From assembly GCF_030272615.1 (NCBI RefSeq), contig NC_081407.1, positions 378,094,766 through 378,158,765 on the forward strand: a stretch of DNA of 64,000 bases. Reading direction: 5' to 3'. Under the pieces are notes generated by a model. The model saw only the letters and a program-made list of their open reading frames with translations, searched no databases and was not told where the DNA came from. The number at the start of each line of letters is the position of its first letter. The first letter of the stretch is position 1. Source of the stretch: Cryptomeria japonica (taxonomy: Eukaryota > Streptophyta > Pinopsida > Cupressales > Cupressaceae). Position numbers and translations under genes: made by a program. Positions 39,015 through 49,022 of the stretch are shown in pieces.

Positions 39015-40273
39015 TGTAAAGCGGAAAAATCGAACCCTAGTTGTTCTCCCCTCCCCAACTCCAAGGAGAGAGAAGGGAGGTCACTAGGGTTGATGGTTTT
39101 CACTTAGGAGGGACTTTACATTCAAAAGAGGGGTTGAAACCCACAAGATCCAATCCCACACAATGCAAGATTGGATTCTAAATGAGTTTCAAGGGTTAAG
39201 ACATCAAGGATACCCTCTTTTGTAAAGAATGTGGATAGAATGATTGAACTAGGAATGCATGTAAAGTAGGAAAGATTCGCTTAAAAATAGAGATAGGGAT
39301 ATGGGATGAAGCTGCGGACCTGGAATTAGCAGTAAAATGTCGAGACGGTGTTTTTCTGCAAATTTGAACGAAAGTTGACGGGACAATGGCGCCCGACGTG
39401 CACACGATCCTCCGAAAAATCCATGAAACGAAGGTGGATCTGTTCGTCTCTGTACAAGGATTCCAGATCTTCAATTACAGTCGCGTACCTACAACCTACA
39501 CATAGAAAAGAGAGGACAATTGGGGGGTTAGGGATGAGGGGTTTTCCTTTAGGTCAAACCCCAGTTTTGGAATTAACCAAGAAATGAGAATGCTGTAAAT
39601 GTAAATGTTTGTAATGTAAACAAGTACTGATACCTTGTTGTAAGAATGTTTGTATTCTTACATGCGAAGGTGTAATGTATGTAGTATGTTGTATGTTGTA
39701 TGTGATCTCCTATTCAATGGTTGAATCCTTGTCTTGAATGCAACACTTAGCCTTGAATGGAGACTTAGAATGCTCAATTGCTTGAAGGAATGCTTGAATG
39801 CTTGAATGTTTGAATGTTTGAATATCGCTTCCGCGTCTTTGCACACATATGTCCTCCTCCCTTTTTGAGAGAGGAAATGTAGTTTATATACTTGTCAATT
39901 AGGGCTAATAGACTGATTTTCCTAACCTTAGGCCGACCAGGAAACATTATTTTCCAATTTGCAAACTTAAAGACCCGAAGCCCCATAAGAGACCGGGCCC
40001 AAAATAGGGCCAGGGACCAGGGCGCTGGGCGCCATGGTCCTAGGGGACCAGGGTGCTGGGTGCCCTAGTCTTGAAGGACCAGGGTGCTGGGCACCATGGT
40101 CCCACCTCCAGGGACAGCGGGGTGCAAGGAGGATCAGGCAAGGGTGCTGAAAAATGCAGTTTTTGATGTCATGAACAAGTTTTGGGGTCTCCATTCAGGT
40201 TCCATGTTGCATCGCCATCATGAAGACCCAAATGCATTCGAAATTGCAAGTGTCACAATTTTAGGACGCTACA
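39015..40273 (-). repeat. 3' LTR of the Gag-only element
   Basis: 1259 bp, TGTAGCGTCC to CCGCTTTACA on the element strand. It contains a copy of the 30-nt motif (39381-39410) and short tandem gcttgaatgnttgaatg words near 39790-39820. Minus-strand frames in it are not genes. Confidence 0.92.
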
Positions 40274-41020
40274 TTTAGCCCACACTTTAGCGGGAGTTTA
40301 AGCGTACGCTCATACTTCCGGTAAAGTACAAGGAAACAACATTGAGAAACTTTCACCACGTCAAGGAGGCAAGATACACCAAGCCCCCAGTGGACTAAGG
40401 ATCTTACAACTTTGATTGACAAAGTAAAAGGGAAGATCACGAGGGAGAACCATGACTGTCAATAGTAAGGTTCCCTCACTATGAGTCATGCAAGAAAGAT
40501 ATCAAAAATTTTCAAGGCAAAGCTACATTTGTCAAGAAATTTTCAAGTATCTTGAAAAGATATGATGGGATGTATGCCCCCCTACATTAAAGCGATCGCA
40601 CACGCCTCACCGGGGGTGATTGCTTTAAGGTAGTGATACATATAAGAAATGAGAAAGGAGCACGTTATCACAAGGATTTAGCCCCCAAGTGTGAGATAAG
40701 CCCAAGGATAATAGACACAAAACACAAAGCACAAGGTGACTTCGCTTTCCTCGGGGTCAGTATGCTGTATGATAATTCATGTATATCGTATGTATGTATG
40801 CATAATTGTTCTTCATTCCCCAATCAAGGAAGGTCACCTAGAAGAAGGGAACACATGTGTCTTTTGAGTCAACATGAGAGAGACCAAAAGAGATCTCAAT
40901 GCTTTGCATCATCCTCAAGTAGACAACATTAAGGACAACAAATAGAAGAATGAGAATAACACATAGAAGAAGTAACAAAAGAGATCAAGAGAGGAGGAGA
41001 GAGTTTGCTATGTTAATGAA
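40274..41020 (-). other. 3' untranslated part of the Gag-only element
   Basis: About 750 bp between the gag frame and the 3' LTR, without coding sense. The 500 bp next to the LTR align with 59430-59940 (shared actttagcgggagt, gtaaagtacaaggaaacaa, ggaggcaaga). A purine-rich GTGTGGGCTAAA directly before the LTR is the likely PPT. Confidence 0.75.
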
Positions 41021-44000
41021 CTAGTCTAGCATGTCATCTACCCCCCGATCTTGCTGATCAATATTTCGGGAAGGCAGGAAACATGCTAGAGGAGGAACAT
41101 CCAACACAGCAGATGGAGGTATCACAAGATCCAAACAAGGTCTATGTTCATGTTCCGAGCCATGTTGTTCTTGTCTAGGAGCTAGGATAAGTGCTTTAGA
41201 AAATTCGTTAGATAAATGGTTATCAACATCAACATATTCATATTCACTATCAAAATGAACAGAAGTAACATTTTCATCATGCATAACATTTTCATCTATG
41301 TCATCATCAAGATTTATAAAAATAGGATCTTTAACTCGCACGGGATCAAGACCATCATGCATCTTATGTTTAGGAGATTTTGGCTCAATTTTCGGCTGAG
41401 GAGAAAATGGAATAATACTAGCTGAAGGTGTTTTTGGGGATTGCAAAGTTTGAGAAGTAGCTGCCTGAGCTCTAAGACGATGGTTTCGTGGGCATTCATG
41501 TGCAGAATGATTTCATCTAGTCTTAGTAGGAAGTTGAGGAGATTGAGGAGGAGGAATGTTCTCATCCTTATCACTTGGGTGTTTAGGTTGTGGTCTCTTA
41601 GGTTGAATAATAGGAGAAGAGGAAGGTCTCTTCTCTCCATAGGAGGAAGGAGGAGGAACTGCTCCATATAAGGGAGGAATATTTGGTTTAGGAAGGAGAC
41701 CAAGTCCATCATGATGAGGAGGTATAGGTCTACTTTTAGAAAGTTTATTAGATATAGACATAGTCACATTCATAGGAATGGGTTGGGAATCTTCTTGAGG
41801 AAAGACATTAGTTTTATCTTTCAAAGGAAGAACCTCCTTCTGAAGAATGATAGGAATATCAAGTTTGGGTGTTCTAGGTTCACTTAGAGATAGGATCATA
41901 TCCTTTTTCCACTTTTGATAAGATTTGAAAAGATGATCACTTCGCGGAGGAAGAGATTGGAATTGTTTAGGCCAAAAGTAATCAATAGGAACACTAGAAG
42001 TTCTTTCAGTTGGTTTAAAGAGACTATGATTGACAGTAACAACTTCCCCATTATGGGGAAATTTCAAGCACTTGTGAATAGGAGAAGCAATAGCTTTCAT
42101 GGAAGATAGCCAAGGATAGCCTAGCTTCACACGAAATTGTTCAGATGATGGAATAATAGCAAAGTCCACATCAAGGGATTTGTTATGGACCTCAATAGGT
42201 AATGTAATAGAACCAATTGCAGGAGAAGAAAATGCATCAAATAGTTTCACAACCACATTTGTTTCATCATAGATCACTTGATTCAATTGCAAAGTAAAAA
42301 GAAATTCTTCAGTAATGACATTAACCATACAAGAAGGATCAATAAGCACTCCACAGCAAGGTGTATTCTTGACTTTTGCAACTATATATAAAGGACCATC
42401 AGGTGCCCTGATAGTTTCACTGGAATCAAATGTGATGGAAGGTTCTTTAGGGATTTTTTGCTGCTCCACAAAGTTAATCACATTAGGAGTCATAGACACA
42501 AGATCATCAGGTGAGACAGAGGAATCAGTAGTATCAATTGCATTAGAGGTATGAGAAGGCAATGGATCAGTAAAAATCTGAAGATTTTGGTTAGGAGGAG
42601 CTACAGATGTGTTTCCTTTATCATCCACACCAGAAACAGAGATAGTATTATTATCAATCAAATCTTGAATTTTACCCTTCAAACCAAAACATTTTTCAGT
42701 ATCATGCCCAGGATGACGATGAAATTGACAAAAAGATTTGTTATCAAAATAGGGTGAATTAATCTTTGCAGGATCTATTTGCCTTATAGGAGGAAGGGTA
42801 AGCACATTTTGTTCCAATAACTTATTCATAATACTATGCAATGATTCATTCAAAGGAGTAAACTTTCTTTCTTTCTTGAAAAACTTAGAAATAGGAAGCA
42901 CACCTGATGCTACATTCACATTGTTGTTGATGATGTTTTCATTGAATTTAATGGACTCTCTGTTTGGTTTAAACTTCCCAAATGGTTGTTGACTACTATC
43001 ACCCTTATCACTCGGAGCCATAGGATTTGCTTGTTCCATTTGACTCACAGTCAGTTGATAATTGTGAAGAGTTGCGCACAACTGTTGGAAAGAAGTAAAC
43101 TCAGAAAACAGGAGTTTTTCCCTAATATCTTTTTGTAAATTAGAAATAAAGATTCTTTGAATATCATTGTCAGGCACTGGAAAAGAAATTTGAGCATACA
43201 AATGCTTATATCTACCAATGAAATCAGTCACTTTTTCTTTAACACCTTGTTTACAATGCATTAAATCAATCAAAGTAACCTTAGGACTTATATTGTTTTG
43301 AAATTGTTGAATAAAAGCATTTGCAAGTTGTTCGAAAGAAGAAATAGAATAAGAAGGCAACGAGCAATACCATTGTAGGGCTTTATCTCTTAATGTTCTA
43401 GTAAACATTTTTGCAAGCAACCTTTGGTCATAAGCAAAATCGGTACATATTGTTTGAAAGGTCTTAACATGTGTTAGAGGATCACCCTTACCATTATAAA
43501 GCTCTAAATGCGGAATTTCAACATGTTTAGGGAGGATAGCTCGAACAATGTCAAGAGAAAGTGGGCTCGCAACATCAAATGTGGGCACACTAAACTTAGA
43601 TTGATTCATAGAGGCAATTTGTTGCTGTAAAGAAGAGACAGTTTGTGCAAGATTGTTAATGGTCGCTTCAGTCGAAGAGTTCATATTAGACGTGTTAGAT
43701 TGTGATGGAGGTGTTATGTTATTGAAAGAAGGTAGAGAGTAAGGTGGTGGGACACTATCATAGTTAGTCATAGGAGATGATTGGAAAGGAGGAACACTAT
43801 GAGGAGGAATGGAATGGTTAAATGAATTGCCCCCTTGCGTCATGTTCATTTGTGGAGATATAATAGGGACACTCATTGAAGGAATGAATGAAGAAGTCGG
43901 ATTGAATGAAGGAAGAGGGTTGATTGAAGAAGAGGGATTGCCCCCATGACTGGTGATCATAGGCAGAATGTCTTGTATTGAAGTAGTCATTATGTTTGAT

Positions 44001-44464
44001 GTAAAGGTAGGTATACTAGCAATAGGAGTTGTCAAAGGAATAGACTGATTGACTTGAGTAGGAGGTTGTGTATAACCTAAGGTTTTGACATAACTTTTCA
44101 TAGGAATCACATTCGAATCCACAATGTGTGCAATACCACGCAAAATATCAATTCCATTCTTATCACTTTGAACCATACGTTTTAGACCCTCAATTAACGA
44201 AAGAGCTTCACTATCAGGCTATTCTTGAGACATCCATTGTCGAAAATCATCAAATTGGTTATCCAATTTTGAAAGTTGTTCTACAGAAACCTCATGGAGA
44301 GCTTTTTCATCATTAAGAGGATTAGAGGAATTACCCGTGTCCTCGTTAAAAAGGCCATTCAAATTAGGTTCCATCTCCTCGGTAATTACACCTTGGAAAG
44401 ACTTAATTCTAAGGCTTCGTCTAATGGGAATAGTGTAAGTGGGGCTTATTGTTGTAAAACTCAT
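41021..44464 (-). pseudogene. Large Gag with protease-like domain, two in-frame stops
   Basis: One frame runs about 1147 codons from ATG at 44464 to 41021. It is broken only by TAG (44219-44221) and TGA (41513-41515). It opens with a short N-terminal region, then a Ser/Pro/Asn-rich stretch. The gag domain follows (LELYNGKGDPLTHVKTFQ, LQWYCSLP, CKQGVKEKVTDFIGRYK, about 42980-43530), then a knuckle CQFHRHPGHDTEKCFGLK (about 42700). A protease-like fold spans about 42050-42400 (LIDPSCMVNVI, LGYPWLSSM). The usual D-S/T-G is DPS here, so catalysis is doubtful. The C-terminal 140 residues are acidic, with no known domain. Confidence 0.85.
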
Positions 44465-44510
44465 GCACTAAAGAGAGAGAAGATTTTGAATTTTAGAGGT
44501 AGCAAATTTC

Positions 44511-44672
44511 AATAAAATCAGCCAATCTCCTAGATTTAAGCTGTTAAATGCATTCAGGACAATCTCCCAAAATTTCGGAAAAAATGTCTGGGACCGTGGC
44601 GAACGGAGTGCACATGGTCCTCGCAACTTTTTTCAAAATTTTCAGGGATGAAAGTTATGATGATTTTAAAGC
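44511..44672 (+). repeat. Leader direct repeat copy A
   Basis: About 160 bp in the 5' leader, similar to 45132-45290. Shared words include ataaaatcagcca, cccaaaatttcgg, aaaaaatgtc and cctcgcaacttttttc. It contains one copy of the 30-nt ggac...gtcc motif at 44591-44620. Confidence 0.85.
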
Positions 44673-45131
44673 TAATCTGAAAAAATTGAGTGATTTTACG
44701 ATCTGTAGATAAGCCAAATTAAAGTTGCAATCTCAAAATTGAACCCTACCAAGATTGTTGAAAAATGTAAAATTTGAATTTTGAAAAAGAGGGGGAAACT
44801 GAAATTTTGAATTTTATGATTTTAGAGGGAATGCCAAAAGCAATGCAAGTTTTGAAATTTAAAAGTTGACCCGATTTCATGCAAAATTTGAATTTGAAAG
44901 TGGAAATCAAGGTTGTTGCAATTAAACACTTAATTTCAAAAGTCACAAACTGCAAAAATTTGAACAAAGCATTGAAATTTCGAATGAATGCTAACACATG
45001 TCTCAGATTTAGGACTGTAAGAAACACAATTTTGATAAAAATTTCAATTTCAACAATTTTTGAATGATTATAAGCCTTTATCCAAGCAATCACTAGACCA
45101 ACTTTGACTTTAATTTTGAAAGTGTTAAATT

Positions 45132-45290
45132 TGATAAAATCAGCCAAAATTCTGGATTTTAGCAGAAAAATACAGTAAGATCTAGCTCCCAAAATTTCGG
45201 AAAAAATGTCGGGGACGATGGCGCTCGGGGTGCACACGGTCCTCGCAACTTTTTTCTAAATTTTCAGAGATGAAAGATATTATGATTTTG
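45132..45290 (+). repeat. Leader direct repeat copy B
   Basis: Partner of copy A, with the 30-nt motif at 45213-45242. Together with the two LTR copies this gives four motif copies in the element. Confidence 0.85.
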
Positions 45291-45625
45291 TTGCGGAATC
45301 CAAAGTTACAGCCGATTTGGAAGTGTTTTGATCAGTGAAATTATCAGTCAAAGGTTGAATCAAGAAGGTTTTAAAAATTAGGGTTTTGACATTTAACCAC
45401 TTAATTTTTAGAATTAAAGCACAAATATGAATTGACAATTTGCAATAGAAGGGTAGATCTGAAACAAGCATTAACAAATAAAAATTTCACAAGCTTAATT
45501 ACTAAAAATAAATTTTAGGGTTTTTTATGCAATTAACCTCTAAAATTTGCAAAAGATCAAACATGGAAATGTAATTAAGGAAACAAAATTTTCAGATCTA
45601 ACCATGAATAATCAGAATGAGGATG

Positions 45626-45643
45626 TTCACGTCGGGTTCACCA
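45626..45643 (-). promoter_or_regulatory. Primer binding site matching tRNA-Trp
   Basis: Three bases inside the 5' LTR, the minus strand reads TGGTGAACCCGACGTGAA. From memory this is complementary over 18 bases to the 3' end of plant tRNA-Trp, whose acceptor and T-arm end is ..cacgtcgggttca plus CCA. tRNA-Trp is an unusual primer compared with initiator Met. The match should be confirmed against a tRNA set. Confidence 0.75.
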
Positions 45644-45646
45644 AAA

Positions 45647-46905
45647 TGTAAAGCGAAAAAATCAAACCCTAGTTGTTCTCCCCTCCCTAACTCAAAGGAG
45701 AGAGAAGGGAGGTCACTAGGGTTGATGGTTTTCACTTAGGAGGGACTTTACATTCAAAAGAGGGGTTGAAACCCACAAGATCCAATCCCACGCAATGCAA
45801 GATTGGATTCTAAATGAGTTTCAAGGGTTAAGACATCAAGGATACCCTCTTTTGTAAAGAATGTAGATAGAATGATTGAACTAGGAATGCATGTAAAGTA
45901 GGAAAGATTCACTTAAAAACAGAGATAGGGATATGGGATGAAGCTGCGGACCTGGAATTAGCAGTAAAATGTCGAGACGGTGTTGTTCTGCAAATTTGAG
46001 CGAAAGTTGACAGGACGATGGCACCCGGCGTGCACACGGTCCTCCAAAAAACCCGCGAAATGAAGGTGGATCTGTTCGTCTCTGCACAAGGATTCCAGAT
46101 CTTCAATTACAGCCGCGTACATGCAACCTACACACAGAAAAGAGAGGACGATTGGGGGGTTAGGGATGAGGGGTTTGCCTTTAGGTCAAACCCCGGTTTT
46201 GGAATTAACCAAGAAATTAGAATGTTGTAAATGTAAATATTTGTAATGTAAACAAGTACTGATACCTTGTTGTAAGAATGTTTGTATTCTTACATGCGAA
46301 GGTGTAATGTATGTAGTATGTTGTATGTTGTATGTGATCTCCTCTTCAATGGTTGAATCCTTGTCTTGAATGCAACACTTAGCCTTGAATGGAGACTTAG
46401 AATGCTCAATTGCTTGAAGGAATGCTTGAATGCTTGAATGTTTGAATGTTTGAATATCGCCTCCGGGTCTTTGCACACATATGTCCTCCTCCCTTTTTGA
46501 GAGAGGAAATGTAGTTTATATACTTGTCAATTAGGGCTAATAGACTGATTTTCTCGACCTTAGGCCGACCAGGAAACATTATTTTCCAATTTGCAAACTT
46601 AAAGACCCGAAGCCCCATAAGAGACGGGGCCAAAAATAGGGCCAGGGACTAGGGCGCTGGGCGCCATGGTCCTGGGGGACCAGGGCACTGGGCGCCCTAT
46701 TCCTAAAGGACCAGGGCATTGGGCGCCATGGTCCCACCTCCAGGGACAACGGGGTGCAAGGAGGATCAGGCCAGGGTGCTGAAAAATGCAGTGTTTGATG
46801 TCATGAACAAGTTTCGGGGTCTCCATTCAGGTTCTGTGTTGCATCGCCATCGTGAAGACCCAAATGCAGTCAAAATTGCAAGTGTCACAATTTTAGGACG
46901 CTACA
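45647..46905 (-). repeat. 5' LTR of the Gag-only element
   Basis: 1259 bp, the same length as the 3' LTR. It contains the 30-nt motif at 46013-46042. Confidence 0.92.
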
Positions 46906-46910
46906 CTAAG

Positions 46911-48339
46911 CAATAAAACAAGTCTCGTGGTCCTTAATTTCCTTAAACTGGCCCCTTTGGTTGCTAGCCCTTTACTCACAAGCATTACTCTCACAAAGAA
47001 TACAAACTCATTTTTTTGTAAGTGATCCTTTAATCATCATCATTTTCATGCTCCGAGCATACTTACCTTTGCAAGTGCAAGTATCCCAAGCCTCAATCCA
47101 AAACTATAATCTACTATATTTGCAACAAGCTTTGCCACATCACTTCAAATTGCTCTTTTAAGAACACAATTGTTAAATTAGTCTACATGACTAATGCAAT
47201 ATCATGGAGGGGTGTAGTAGAAGAAGACATATATCTCTATAAACAATATGACTTTTTTGAATCTGTTCTCAAAGATCAATGATGAAAATAATGAAGATGG
47301 GGTTTTTAGTATGATATATGAATTAATTGAACTATATACTATAAGAATGAATAGGTCTCTAGAAGATCAAGGAAGTAGAGGAGAGAGGATCTCCCTATAC
47401 TAGTAACACATTTAGAGGAAGGTAAATCACAATCTTCTTTTAAAACTTTAATAGTGACTCTACAAGGTACTAGACCTGTCCTAATTTCTTTCAAATTAGT
47501 AAACTAATGAAGACTAGTTAATAAATAAGTTAACTAGGAAGCCAAAACTCCTTCATGAGATTCATATAGAAGGCCAATATCTTAATTGTGCAAATGGGAT
47601 ATAGAAGCGAAGAAGAAGATTTTGAAGAATAATTTTGTGGAAGATTCGATGAAGGGTATTCTTCTAGCCATCCTACCATCATTCTTAATTTTGAAGAAAC
47701 GAAAGATGAAGAAGCAATTTCCCATATTCATAACTAGTTCCATTTAAGAAATCAAGAAAAGGAACCTACACACCTTGAACCTAAATGTACAAATTGAAGG
47801 ACAAGATGACTTCTTCCTCTGTCTGTAGCTCTTATTGTTGTTGATGGAGGCCCAAGCATCGCCGTTTACACAGCCCATTTTGAGCTCCCTTTCGGTCGTC
47901 CTCGCTGGTTATGTGCCAGCCCTTGGCAGTTTGTGCCCGTGGTACTTCGTTCCCCCGTTCCCCGTTGTGGCCGTGTTTATAACACCAATGATCTTCCCTA
48001 CCATAATTAAACCCATAGGTTTGCTACAGAGGCGGGACGAATGAGAGGCAGGATTTTGTAAAGAGGCAGGATTTATGAAATGACCTCGTCTTTTCTTTTT
48101 TTTTAAGTAATGCATGCGGTCGTCGGAATTTCAACGAACGCGGGCACTTTTTCTAAAAAAACCCTAATGTCATTGCATTATCATCAGAATTCCGATGAAA
48201 TCGGGCATTTTTTCAAAAAAAAATCAAGTTTGATCACAATATACCTTCTCTATCGGAAACCTCTGTCGGAATTTTAGGCTAAATGTATTAGTGACTAAAT
48301 AGTTGTTAGAGTTATAAAATTTTAAATATTAGTCTGAAT
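46911..48339. other. Intergenic stretch with one unassigned small frame
   Basis: No gene is recognised. A GC-richer patch at 47835-48044 opens a 69-codon frame rich in Pro, Val and Leu, with no known motif. Around 48120-48215 two short similar segments (cggaatttc..gcgggcac and cagaattcc..tcgggcat, each before a T/A run) look like a weak duplication. Confidence 0.5.
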
Positions 48340-48800
48340 ATTATATACAATGAACGGGATTGGTCCTATCCAATAGTTTTGTTATCAAAAAGGAAAATAG
48401 GAATATCCAAAACCCTTTGTACAATTTAAGTTGAGATTTATGGTTCAAACAAATGAATGATTCCTATAATCCCTTTATAAAAGATATAGGGAAGAATTTT
48501 GAACTTCTAAATAGTGTCATAAGTGAAAAACATATTCAATGTAATCAAATTGTTCATAACACAAGAAACACAAATTCATAAAAAATAACATTAACAAGCG
48601 GATGAATAATATTCATAATACCTCTACTAAATATGACATTGTGTTATCTTAAATTTCTTATTTTAAATTTATTTAATATATTATTAATAATATTATTATA
48701 TTATATTATATTGTCTTGTTTCAACTTTAGTTTGGTGAAAGTTACAAGATATAAATAGAAAAACAAGAGGGTAATTTGTAAACAATAAAAATGTATCAAT
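48340..48800 (+). repeat. Dispersed repeat, inverted partner of 530-1015
   Basis: It aligns in reverse with 530-1015 over its full length. It ends shortly before an AT microsatellite. Class unknown; no coding capacity or terminal inverted repeat is evident. Confidence 0.8.
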
Positions 48801-48940
48801 GGGAAGTGGGATTATATATAAGTTTTCAAATTTCAAATGTATTATTAAGACAATTATTAAGCAAGAGTAAATATTTAGTATTTATAGTTTATTTAAAAAA
48901 TATTAAAATGATACAAATAAAGATTTCACTTAGAAAAATC

Positions 48941-48943
<3 letters not shown>

Positions 48944-48979
<36 letters not shown>
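48944..48979 (+). repeat. (AT)n microsatellite
   Basis: About 18 uninterrupted AT units immediately downstream of the F-box gene's 3' end. Confidence 0.97.
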
Positions 48980-48982
<3 letters not shown>

Positions 48983-49022
48983 TCATACATTATCTAATAG
49001 AAAATGTATAAGAAAAAATAAA

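Larger units (their letters stand above)
39015..46905 (-). mobile_element. Complete non-autonomous Gag-only LTR retrotransposon, tRNA-Trp primed
   Basis: It is 7891 bp with two 1259 bp LTRs and a perfect 5 bp target-site duplication, ctaag (39010-39014 and 46906-46910). The 5.4 kb internal region holds one long minus-strand frame with a retrotransposon gag domain, a CxxH-type knuckle and a protease-like domain. There is no reverse transcriptase, RNase H or integrase. LTRs differ at about 27 positions in the first 550 bp (about 5 percent), mostly transitions. The Gag type resembles the Tat/Athila branch of gypsy. Plant elements of this build (terminal repeats plus GAG) are known, and must borrow enzymes from autonomous relatives. 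Confidence 0.88.

Noticed and set aside
47835-48044. 69-codon frame in a GC-richer patch
   Set aside because: No motif, no conserved partner in the window and no gene context; too weak to call.
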